From NCBI GenBank assembly GCA_020848615.1, contig JADLHW010000053.1, positions 1-64,000 on the forward strand: a DNA stretch of 64,000 nucleotides. The letters run 5' to 3'. The notes under the pieces were generated by a model. It had not been told where the DNA came from, did not search any database, and saw only the letters and a program-made list of their open reading frames with translations. The DNA comes from Thermoleophilia bacterium (GTDB lineage Bacteria > Actinomycetota > Thermoleophilia > Miltoncostaeales > Miltoncostaeaceae). A program made the translations under genes and the position numbers. Shown piece by piece: positions 43,640-50,519 of this stretch (positions within the stretch are counted from its first letter, which is position 1; each line of letters opens with the position of its first letter).

Positions 43640-44266
43640 ATGTACGGGCGAAGGACCGCCCGCCGTGCCGTCCGGATTCGAGGTGCCGTGCCCCGCGCCC
43701 TGCGCGTTCTCCTGGTGTCGCTCATCGCGCTCGCCCTCGTCGCGGCGACCGCCTCCGCGGCCTCGCGCGCCCGCCAGCCGCGCCTGCAGGACCTGCAGGC
43801 CCAGCAGTTCCAGGCCCAGGGCAACGGCACCGTCAGCCTCGACGGCGGCTTCTCGGCGATCGGCTGGATCACGGCCTCCCGGCGCACGGTCATCCGCCTG
43901 GTGGACCGCGCGGGCGACGCCAAGCTCATGCTGAACGGCCGCGACGTCCCGCTGCGGCGGCGTCAGGTCAAGCTCACGGGCGCCGGCGGCCGCTACCTGG
44001 TCACCGGCACCCGCTACACGCTCGAGGTTCGCGGGGTGCAGGGGCTGGAGGCGTCCGGCGTCGGCTACGTCCGGTTCCAGGGCCGCGGCCAGTACAACAT
44101 CGCCGGCGGCAACTCGGGCGTGTGGAACGCCCTCCGGATCCTCATCGGCTCCAGCCCGAACGGTGGCGGCGGGAACGGCGGCGGTGACAGCCAGCGCCGC
44201 CGCGCGGGTGCGCTGGCCGCGCCCGACGCCACGCCGGTGGCAGCCCCCTCAGGGGTCGCCGAGTGA
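43640..44266 (+). CDS. Small secreted beta-rich protein, homologue A, next to a two-component system
   Basis: 208 residues from ATG 43640; an in-frame GTG at 43688 with GAGG five bases upstream would give a cleaner signal peptide starting before LRVLLVSLIALALVAATASA. The mature part has a beta-rich domain of about 120 residues: GNGTVSLDGG..IGW, VIRLVDRAGDAKLMLNGRDV, QVKLTGAGGRYLVTG, VRFQGRGQYNIAGG, VWNALRILIG. The same motifs occur in the gene after the histidine kinase. The C-terminus is a Gly/Arg/Ala/Pro linker-like tail. It ends about 60 bases before the response regulator. I do not recognise a named family. Confidence 0.75.
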   Translation: MYGRRTARRAVRIRGAVPRALRVLLVSLIALALVAATASAASRARQPRLQDLQAQQFQAQGNGTVSLDGGFSAIGWITASRRTVIRLVDRAGDAKLMLNGRDVPLRRRQVKLTGAGGRYLVTGTRYTLEVRGVQGLEASGVGYVRFQGRGQYNIAGGNSGVWNALRILIGSSPNGGGGNGGGDSQRRRAGALAAPDATPVAAPSGVAE

Positions 44267-44325
44267 CCACCGTCCCGGTCGCGGGACTTCCAGGTGCGCC
44301 GGTACGGGGGTTAGCATCGTCGGCG

Positions 44326-45027
44326 ATGGCCGACTCCACCGCCGACCACGTCCTCATCATCGAGGACGAGGCGAACATCTCCTCCTTCGCCCGCATGTAC
44401 CTCGAGGCCGCCGGCTTCCGGGTGTCCGTCGCGGAGCGCGGCGACGACGGGCTGCGGATGGCGACCGAGGAACGCCCGTCCCTCGTGCTGCTGGACCTCA
44501 TGCTGCCCGGCATGGACGGCTACGAGGTCACGCGGCGCCTGCGGGCCGAGGGCAACCTGCCCATCATCATGCTCACCGCCAGGGACGACGCGGTGGACAA
44601 GGTCGTGGGCCTCGAGCTGGGCGCCGACGACTACGTCACCAAGCCGTTCAACCCGCGTGAGCTGGTGGCCCGCGTCCGCGCGGTGCTGCGGCGCACCGAC
44701 GAACGGCAGGTCGAGCCCGCCGGTCCCGAGGACACGGTGCTGGAGCTCGGCAGCCTGCGCATCGAGGTGGGCGGCCGCGAGGTGTTCGCCGACGAGGAGC
44801 GCGTCGCCCTCACGCCCAAGGAGTTCGACCTCCTGGTCACCCTCATCGAGAATCGGGGGATCGTCCTCACCCGCGAGCAGCTGCTGGAGCGGGTGTGGGG
44901 CTTCACCTTCCTGGGCGACTCGCGCACGATCGACGTGCACGTGCGCCAGCTGCGCCGCAAGCTCGGAGACGCGTGCCCGATCCAGACCGTGTGGGGAACC
45001 GGCTACAAGGTGGCCGCGAAGCGGTGA
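44326..45027 (+). CDS. OmpR-family response regulator
   Basis: 233 residues from ATG 44326. Receiver domain: acidic pair in HVLIIEDEANI, phospho-acceptor Asp in LVLLDLMLPGMDGYEV, switch Thr in IIMLTARDD, Lys in ADDYVTKPFNPRE. Winged-helix output domain about residues 135-233 with VALTPKEFDLLVTLIENRG, REQLLERVWG and the recognition helix SRTIDVHVRQLRRKLG. A longer frame starts at 44263, overlapping the previous stop, but the extra residues are not receiver sequence. The stop overlaps the histidine kinase start (GTGA), so the two are translated together. Confidence 0.92.
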   Translation: MADSTADHVLIIEDEANISSFARMYLEAAGFRVSVAERGDDGLRMATEERPSLVLLDLMLPGMDGYEVTRRLRAEGNLPIIMLTARDDAVDKVVGLELGADDYVTKPFNPRELVARVRAVLRRTDERQVEPAGPEDTVLELGSLRIEVGGREVFADEERVALTPKEFDLLVTLIENRGIVLTREQLLERVWGFTFLGDSRTIDVHVRQLRRKLGDACPIQTVWGTGYKVAAKR

Positions 45028-46556
45028 CCTCCGGGGGCACCGCCCCCGGCGCGCCGCCGTCGCGGCGCCGGCGGCGCCTGCCCCCGTGGCGCACCCTGCG
45101 CGGGCGCCTCGCCCTGGGCGCGCTCGCCGGCCTGTTCGCGGCCGCCCTGGTGTTCGGGGTGGTGTCGTCGAGCCTGGTGCGCACCGAGAGCTCCCGTCAG
45201 GGCCGTGAGGACTTCGACCAGCTCACGGTGCGGCTGGCGGCCCTCATCACCGTCCGGCTCGAGCGCCAGGCCCTGGAGGGCGGCTGCAACGCGTTCCGGC
45301 GGGCGGACCTCGAGGCGTACCTGGGCCGTGGGGCCCGGCTGTACGTCCTGGACGGCTACAACGCGTTCTGCGTCGGCAGCGTCCTGCGGTACGGCGACAT
45401 CCCCATCGCCCAGCGCCCCCAGCTCGACGAGGGCGAGATCCAGACCAACGGCTTCGAGCGCCTCGACGAGGCGTTCGCCGCGGCGGGCGCGGACCGCGTG
45501 GCGACCGCGGCGATGGTCACGCTCGACAACCGCCCATGGACGTACATCGTCCTCTCCAAGCCGCGCAGCGCCGTGTCCACGCAGTGGAAGGACGTGGCGC
45601 CCAGCCTCATCATGGCGGCCCTCATCGGGTTCGTGCCGGCGCTGCTGCTCACGCTGCTGCTCACGGCGCGGGTGACCCGGCCCCTGGAGGAGATGGAGGC
45701 GGCCGCCGACCGCGTCGCCGGCGGCGACCTGTCGGCCACCGTGCCGCCCGCGGGCACCGCGGAGCTCGACCACCTGGGTGCCGCGTTCAACGGCATGGTC
45801 ACGCGGCTGCGGGAGCGGGAGGACAGCACCCGCGAGTTCCTCATGAAGGTCACCCACGACCTGCGCACGCCGCTCACGGCGATCCGCGGCCACGCCGCGG
45901 CCCTCGCGGACGGCATCGTCCCGGAGCAGCAGGTGCCGCGGTCCCTCGCCGCGATCGAGGGTGAGGCCGGCCGCCTGGAGGCCATGGTCGCCGACCTGCT
46001 GGACCTGGCCCGCATCGATGCCCGCCGGTTCCGGATGGACCACGGCCCCGTGGACCCGGAGGAGGTGCTGCAGCAGGCCTTCGACGCCCTCGCGCCCGAC
46101 GCCACGCGCCGCGAGGTCACCTACACGCGCCGCATCGCCCCCCTGCCGGTCATCGTGACCGACCCCGCGCGCCTGCGGCAGATCGTCGCGAACCTGCTGG
46201 ACAACGCGCTGCGGTGGGTCCCGGAGGGCGGCCTGGTGGTGATGGAGGCGGAGCCCGGCATCAACGGCGGCCTGCGCGTGCGCGTGGGCGACAGCGGCCC
46301 CGGCGTCACGCCGGCCCTGCGCGAGGAGATCTTCCAGCCGTTCCGTTCGCACGAGACCCCGGACGGCCGCACCGGCGTGGGCCTGGGCCTGGCGATCTGC
46401 CGGCAGCTCGCCCGTGAGCTGGGCGGTGAGGTGAGCGTGGACGACGCCCCCGAGGGGGGCGCCCGGTTCGAGCTGCGCCTTCCCGCCGCGCCGCCGGGTC
46501 ACGCGCCGCCGAACGGCCCGCTCCTGCGGACGCCCGCGACAATGGGAAATTCCTAA
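45024..46556 (+). CDS. Membrane histidine kinase, partner of the upstream regulator
   Basis: 510 residues, GTG start inside the regulator stop. TM1 about 29-50, extracytoplasmic sensor about 51-190, TM2 about 192-215 (LIMAALIGFVPALLLTLLL), HAMP, then HisKA with phospho-His in KVTHDLRTPLTAIRGHAAAL and a HATPase with N box NLLDNALRWV, G1 DSGPGV and G2 GVGLGLAICRQLA. The sensor carries only two cysteines, C88 (in CNAF) and C116 (in NAFC), which could form a disulfide. Signal unknown; the flanking secreted proteins are candidate partners. Confidence 0.92.
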   Translation: MTSGGTAPGAPPSRRRRRLPPWRTLRGRLALGALAGLFAAALVFGVVSSSLVRTESSRQGREDFDQLTVRLAALITVRLERQALEGGCNAFRRADLEAYLGRGARLYVLDGYNAFCVGSVLRYGDIPIAQRPQLDEGEIQTNGFERLDEAFAAAGADRVATAAMVTLDNRPWTYIVLSKPRSAVSTQWKDVAPSLIMAALIGFVPALLLTLLLTARVTRPLEEMEAAADRVAGGDLSATVPPAGTAELDHLGAAFNGMVTRLREREDSTREFLMKVTHDLRTPLTAIRGHAAALADGIVPEQQVPRSLAAIEGEAGRLEAMVADLLDLARIDARRFRMDHGPVDPEEVLQQAFDALAPDATRREVTYTRRIAPLPVIVTDPARLRQIVANLLDNALRWVPEGGLVVMEAEPGINGGLRVRVGDSGPGVTPALREEIFQPFRSHETPDGRTGVGLGLAICRQLARELGGEVSVDDAPEGGARFELRLPAAPPGHAPPNGPLLRTPATMGNS

Positions 46557-46586
46557 CACCGGCACCGCACCGGCATCACCGGTGTT
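46555..46586. promoter_or_regulatory. Inverted repeat between kinase and second secreted protein
   Basis: AACACCGG (46555-46562) and CCGGTGTT (46579-46586) form perfect 8-bp arms around a 16-base centre, starting inside the kinase stop codon and ending 15 bases before the next start. It could be an intercistronic hairpin or an operator. There is no T-run, so a strong terminator is unlikely. Confidence 0.4.
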
Positions 46587-46601
46587 GCCCACAATGCGGT
46601 C

Positions 46602-47093
46602 ATGCCCACCCTCGTCCACGTGCTGATCGCCGGTGCCGTCCTCGCGGTCCCCACCGTCCAGCCGGCCGTCGCCGCCATCGTTCCGCAGGGCATCCTCGGG
46701 GCGAGCGGCAGCGGCGTCTTCGTCCTGGACGGCGACGCCGCGGTGCTGGGCGTGGTGCGCGGCCCCGCGGTGATCCTGCTGCAGGACCGCGCGGGCGACG
46801 CCAGCCTCCGCGTGGCGGGTCGCGTCGTGCGTCCCACACGCACCCGCGCGGGCTCCCCCTTCGTCACGGTGCGGCGCATCAAGCTGGGCAGCGTCCGCCG
46901 GCGGTTCCTGGTGTCGGGCTCCAACATGCGCCTGCGCGTGGAGTCCGCCGACATGACCGTGAACGCCTCGGGCCGCTTCCGCGTGCGGCTCACCGGCCAG
47001 GGCAGCTACACCGTCGACGACGGCTCCCCGCAGGCGTGGGTGGCGGGGGCGGTGGTGAAGGTCGGGCTCGCCAAGAAGCGCCGCCGCGGCTGA
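46602..47093 (+). CDS. Small secreted beta-rich protein, homologue B
   Basis: 163 residues with a signal peptide (MPTLVHVLIAGAVLAVPTVQPAVAA). The mature domain aligns by eye with homologue A along its length: LGASGSGVFVLDG, VILLQDRAGDASLRVAGRVV, RRIKLGSVRRRFLVSG, VRLTGQGSYTVDDG, AWVAGAVVKVG. It lacks the C-terminal tail of A and ends KKRRRG. It sits 45 bases after the histidine kinase with an inverted repeat in the gap, and is followed by a strong bidirectional terminator. No catalytic residues are evident; the domain looks like a binding or structural unit. Confidence 0.75.
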   Translation: MPTLVHVLIAGAVLAVPTVQPAVAAIVPQGILGASGSGVFVLDGDAAVLGVVRGPAVILLQDRAGDASLRVAGRVVRPTRTRAGSPFVTVRRIKLGSVRRRFLVSGSNMRLRVESADMTVNASGRFRVRLTGQGSYTVDDGSPQAWVAGAVVKVGLAKKRRRG

Positions 47094-47117
47094 CGGCCGG
47101 CGGCCGCGTGGAACGAC

Positions 47118-47145
47118 GCGGGGCCCGGCATCCGCCGGGCCCCGC
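47118..47145. terminator. Bidirectional terminator hairpin
   Basis: Perfect 12-bp arms GCGGGGCCCGGC / GCCGGGCCCCGC around an ATCC loop. It lies between two convergent stops (47093 plus, 47163 minus), the expected place for a shared terminator. No T-run, common in very GC-rich actinobacteria. Confidence 0.8.
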
Positions 47146-47162
47146 CGATCGCGCGGACCCGT

Positions 47163-47528
47163 CTACGCGGTGGCCTCCTCCGGGTGCGGGGCGAGCACGA
47201 CGTCGCCGCGCTCCCCGGTCCGCACGCGCACGGCCTCCTCGACGGGGATGATGAAGATCTTCCCGTCCCCCGGCTCGCCCGTGTGGGCGAGCTCGAGGAT
47301 CGTGTCGACCGCGCGGTCGAGGTCGGCGTCGTCGACGACCATCTCCAGCTTCAGCTTGGGACGTAGGAAGATGGTGGTCTTCGAGCCCCGGTAGCTCTCG
47401 GTGAACCCCTTCTGCCGGCCCGAGCCCTTGACCTCGCTGATGCTCATGGACGGCAGGCCCATGGCGGCGAGGCGGTCTCGGATGGCGTCGAAGGCCTCGT
47501 GGCGGATGAACGCCTCGATCTTCTTCAC
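47163..47528 (-). CDS. glnK: P-II nitrogen signalling protein (GlnK/GlnB family)
   Basis: 121 residues: KKIEAFIRHEAFDAIRDRL at the start, T-loop EVKGSGRQKGFTESYRG, and the second signature TGEPGDGKIFIIPVEEAVRVRTGE. GTG at 47526-47528 with GGAG nine bases upstream; earlier codons in the frame lie in the intergenic gap. It follows the ammonium transporter gene by 14 bases, the standard amt-glnK pair, so it should bind and block the transporter when nitrogen is plentiful. The T-loop has Y46 but Thr at position 51, where the uridylylated/adenylylated Tyr normally sits. The last dozen residues (VVLAPHPEEATA) form a short extension. Confidence 0.94.
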   Translation of the reverse strand: MKKIEAFIRHEAFDAIRDRLAAMGLPSMSISEVKGSGRQKGFTESYRGSKTTIFLRPKLKLEMVVDDADLDRAVDTILELAHTGEPGDGKIFIIPVEEAVRVRTGERGDVVLAPHPEEATA

Positions 47529-47542
47529 GATGACCAGCTCCC

Positions 47543-49027
47543 TTACGACGCGGTGGCGGGCGACGTGGCCGGCGATCCCGGCGCGGACACGCTGATGGCG
47601 GCGGCCGGCGAGTTCTCGGGCGTGGCGCCCGGCACGTCGATGAACTGCTCCGGGTACCCGAACATACCGTGCTCGGAGATGTCGAGACCGGACGTCTCGT
47701 GCTCCTCGCTCACGCGCAGGCCCACGGTGTACTTGATGGCCAGGAACACCACGGCGGTGAGGCCGCCGGTGAAGCCGACCGTCGCGGCGATGCCGTAGAA
47801 CTGGACCCACAGCTGGCCGAGGCCGCCGCCCACCAGGAGCCCCTCGCGGGAGTCGAGGCCCACCAGGTTCACGATCACCCCGTCCATGCGCTCGGAGGTG
47901 CCGAACAGGCCGATTGCCAGGGTGCCCCAGATGCCGGACACGCCGTGCGCGGCGAGGGCGCCGAGCGGATCGTCGATCTTCAGCTTCTCGACGGCGACCA
48001 CGACCAGCGGGATGAGCAGCCCGGCGACGAGGCCCACCACGATGCCCGCCCAGTAGTCGATGAACGCGCACGGCGCGGTGATGGCGACCAGGCCGCCGAT
48101 CGCGCCGTTGCCCATCTGCGAGACGTCGAGCGTCTTGAAGAGGGCCAGGGACATCACGGTGGCGCCGATGATGCCGGCGGCGGCGGCCAGGTTCGTGTTG
48201 ACGATCACGTCGACGAAGTCGAGGTTGTTCGCGAGGAGGCTGGAGCCGCCGTTGAAGCCCATCCAGCCGAACCACAGGATGATCACGCCGGTGATGGCCA
48301 GCGGGATGGAGTGACCCGGGATCGGGATCGGCTTGCCGTTGCGGAACTTGCCGATGCGCGGACCCAGGATGAGCGCCCCCATGAGTGCACCGAGGGCACC
48401 CTGCAGGTGGACGATCGAGGAGCCGGCGTAGTCGAGGAAGCCGTCCTTGAACAGCCAGCCGCCGCCCCACGTCCAGTGGGCGACCACGGGGTAGATGAAC
48501 CCGGCGAACGGGATCGCGAACAGGACGTACCCGATGAACTTCGTGCGGTCCAGCATCGAGCCGAACACGATCGCGAGCGACACGGCGCAGAACACGACCT
48601 GGAAGAACCAGAGGCTGGTGATGCTCGCCGTCGCCGCCGAGTACACGTAGTCGGCGGACGTCGGGAAGCCCGTGCTGGAGAAGAACCAGCCGGCCGTCCC
48701 CCAGAAGTCGTTGCCGTTCCCGTAGGCCAGCGCGAAGCCCGTGGCCCAGAACATGAGGATGGCGATCGACATGTTGATGAGGATCTTCGCCATCACCGCG
48801 CCGGCGTTCTTCATGCGCGAGAGACCGACCTCGAGGAGGGCGAAGCCCGCCTGCATGAGGAGCACGAACGCGGCGGCGACCGCGACCCACACCGTGTCCA
48901 CGGCGGTGATGAGCGTCCCGATGCTCGTGGCGAGCTCGTCGGTGGTGGGCGGCGCGTCCTGCGCCGCGGCCTGGACGGGCGTCACCATGAGCAGCAGCAG
49001 GGCCAGCCTGAGTGCCTTGGATCGCAT
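47543..49027 (-). CDS. amt: Ammonium transporter (Amt family)
   Basis: 494 residues with a signal-like first segment (MRSKALRLALLLLMVTPVQAAAQ) and 11 further membrane helices. Family marks: VLLMQAGFALLEVGLSRMKN, GFIYPVVAHWTWGGGWL, the first pore His in SIVHLQGALGALMGALILGP, and the second in AAHGVSGIWGTLAIGLF. The cytosolic tail (SEHGMFGYPEQF...) is of the type bound by GlnK, encoded just downstream. ATG at 49025-49027 with AAGGAGA upstream. Diverges from the P460 gene; a strong dyad lies in the shared promoter region and could regulate both. Confidence 0.95.
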   Translation of the reverse strand: MRSKALRLALLLLMVTPVQAAAQDAPPTTDELATSIGTLITAVDTVWVAVAAAFVLLMQAGFALLEVGLSRMKNAGAVMAKILINMSIAILMFWATGFALAYGNGNDFWGTAGWFFSSTGFPTSADYVYSAATASITSLWFFQVVFCAVSLAIVFGSMLDRTKFIGYVLFAIPFAGFIYPVVAHWTWGGGWLFKDGFLDYAGSSIVHLQGALGALMGALILGPRIGKFRNGKPIPIPGHSIPLAITGVIILWFGWMGFNGGSSLLANNLDFVDVIVNTNLAAAAGIIGATVMSLALFKTLDVSQMGNGAIGGLVAITAPCAFIDYWAGIVVGLVAGLLIPLVVVAVEKLKIDDPLGALAAHGVSGIWGTLAIGLFGTSERMDGVIVNLVGLDSREGLLVGGGLGQLWVQFYGIAATVGFTGGLTAVVFLAIKYTVGLRVSEEHETSGLDISEHGMFGYPEQFIDVPGATPENSPAAAISVSAPGSPATSPATAS

Positions 49028-49113
49028 GGCTCTCCTTGACGAGGTGTTTTCCGGACCGGCCCGCACGGGGGCCCAAGGTGCCGTGAATGTAGGAACGGGA
49101 CCCCCTCCGGGGC

Positions 49114-49163
49114 TTTGGCCCGCGGGAGAAGGTCCCGGCGCCCGTCTTCTCCCTCGGGCGAAA
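49114..49163. promoter_or_regulatory. 18-bp-arm inverted repeat in the amt/P460 divergent promoter
   Basis: TTTGGCCCGCGGGAGAAG (49114-49131) and its near reverse complement CTTCTCCCTCGGGCGAAA (49146-49163) pair at 16 of 18 positions around a 14-base centre. Each arm is itself an imperfect dyad TTTSGCCC-NN-GGGNNAAR. A matching single copy lies upstream of the GGDEF gene at 52669-52686. It reads as a pair of operator sites or as a structured leader for both genes. Confidence 0.55.
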
Positions 49164-49199
49164 CGGGCGGTCCGGTCCGGCGCGTCGTAGGCTTTCCGG

Positions 49200-49733
49200 A
49201 TGCGGTCCGGCGTCCGGTGGTCCACCACAATCGCGGGAGCGGTCGTCGCGTCCCTCCTCGCGGCCGGCTGCGGCGGGGCGGCGGACGACGACGCCACCGT
49301 CTCGGCGCCGGCGACGACCGGGGTCGCGCCCACGCCGGGCCTGCCCCCGCAGACCGCGGGCTTCGCGACGTGGCCGCGGCTGAACTCCCGGCCCATCGCC
49401 GAGTCGCCGGACACCCCGCACGGCGACGACAAGGTGGTGCGGCTCAACCGCGACCTGTCACGGGTGGTGCGCGACGGGCGGCTGGTGACGCCCCTGCCGC
49501 CCGGGACGGTGGTGCTGAAGACGGGGAGGCGGGGGTCCGACGCCATCGCCTTCGTCTCGGTGATGGAGAAGGTCCCGGACTACGACCCGCAGCACGGCGA
49601 CTGGCGGTTCACCGAGTACGCGCGGACCGCACCGGACGCCGCCTACACGCCCCTCGCGGAGGCGTCGGCGTGCTGGGACTGCCACGCCTCGGTGGCGAAG
49701 GATCGCGACTGGGTCTTCACCGAGCCGGACTGA
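49200..49733 (+). CDS. Cytochrome P460-like haem lipoprotein
   Basis: 177 residues. Lipobox LLAAGC with Cys24 predicts a membrane-anchored lipoprotein. The mature domain resembles cytochrome P460 family proteins: TWPRLNSRPI near the start, a GTVVLKTGRRG..IAFVSVMEK strand pair, DWRFTEY and a haem-attachment site CWDCH at 158-162. P460 enzymes oxidise hydroxylamine in nitrifiers, but many bacterial homologues have no known role. Being divergent from amt-glnK suggests a link to reduced nitrogen or nitrosative stress, which is inference. ATG at 49200. Converges with the AIM24 gene through a hairpin. Confidence 0.83.
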   Translation: MRSGVRWSTTIAGAVVASLLAAGCGGAADDDATVSAPATTGVAPTPGLPPQTAGFATWPRLNSRPIAESPDTPHGDDKVVRLNRDLSRVVRDGRLVTPLPPGTVVLKTGRRGSDAIAFVSVMEKVPDYDPQHGDWRFTEYARTAPDAAYTPLAEASACWDCHASVAKDRDWVFTEPD

Positions 49734-49740
49734 GCTGAGC

Positions 49741-49770
49741 GCGGCGGGCCCGGGGCGCTCGGCCCGCCGC
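49741..49770. terminator. Bidirectional terminator hairpin after P460 and AIM24 genes
   Basis: Perfect 10-bp arms GCGGCGGGCC / GGCCCGCCGC with a 10-base loop, 7 bases after the P460 stop and 7 before the stop of the convergent AIM24 gene. Confidence 0.75.
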
Positions 49771-49777
49771 TCGACGC

Positions 49778-50455
49778 TCAGGAGCGGCTGCCGACGCCCG
49801 TGGCGATCCAGTCCAGGAGCCAGGAGGGGTTGCGGCTCTGGGTCCACACCTCGCCGGGGCCGGTGAACTCGAACACGAAGCCCTCGCCGCTCTTCAGCGA
49901 GTGCATGGTGGAGGCCACCCGCCGGAGGATGCTGCTCACCGTCTCGTCGTAGGCCACCATGTGGCCGGAGTCCACGACGATGGTCTCGCCGGGGGCGAGG
50001 GCGACGCGGTCGAGCGCCCCGTAGCAGGACAGCAGCACCGTCCCGTTGCCGGAGGCGCGGATCATGAACCCGCCCTCCCCGCCGAACAGGTTCTTGAAGC
50101 CGCCCCACTTGGCGTCGATCTCGACCCCGGCCTCGGAGGCGAGGTACGAGCCGCGCTGGATGAACAGCGCCCGTTCGGGCAGTACCTCGCGCTCGATGAC
50201 GTCCCCCGGGAGGTTCGCCGCCACGTCGACCCATCCGCCGCCGTCCGGCGCCGTGAAGGTCGTCACGAACAGGGACTCGCCGCCCAGGACCCCGCGCTTG
50301 AGCGACTTCATGAGGCCGCCCTCCATGCGGGCCTCCACCGCGACCCCGGGCGATGTCGCCATCATCGCGCCGCTCTCGGCCCGGACGCGTTCGCCGGACG
50401 CCAGCCCGCAGCGGGCGACGGCGAACGCGGGGGAATGCCGGATGCTGATCTCCAT
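49778..50455 (-). CDS. AIM24 family (TIGR00266-like) protein
   Basis: 225 residues of mostly beta structure. The family features are readable: ISIRHSPAFAVARCGLASGERVRAESGAMMATSPGV at the start (split here by function: the AIM24 E..AM..M pattern), GGLMKSLKRGVLGGESLFVTTF, LFIQRGSYLAS and IVVDSGHMVAYDETV. Bacterial members are cytosolic trimeric beta-structures of unknown function; the yeast namesake is mitochondrial. ATG at 50453-50455. Only about 65 bases follow the GGDEF gene stop upstream, so it could be co-transcribed with it. Confidence 0.87.
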   Translation of the reverse strand: MEISIRHSPAFAVARCGLASGERVRAESGAMMATSPGVAVEARMEGGLMKSLKRGVLGGESLFVTTFTAPDGGGWVDVAANLPGDVIEREVLPERALFIQRGSYLASEAGVEIDAKWGGFKNLFGGEGGFMIRASGNGTVLLSCYGALDRVALAPGETIVVDSGHMVAYDETVSSILRRVASTMHSLKSGEGFVFEFTGPGEVWTQSRNPSWLLDWIATGVGSRS

Positions 50456-50519
50456 GGTGCCTCCCGGTCGTGTGCTGACCCGGGGATCGTAGGCCGCGCC
50501 GCGGGCGGGCGTCGGCGGC

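Noticed and set aside
49081-49199. Possible c-di-GMP (GEMM) riboswitch upstream of amt/P460 or of the GGDEF gene
   Set aside because: A GCCAAAGCCCC stretch is reminiscent, but the conserved GGGCAAA and tetraloop/receptor pattern of the class is missing. The dyad explains the sequence better.
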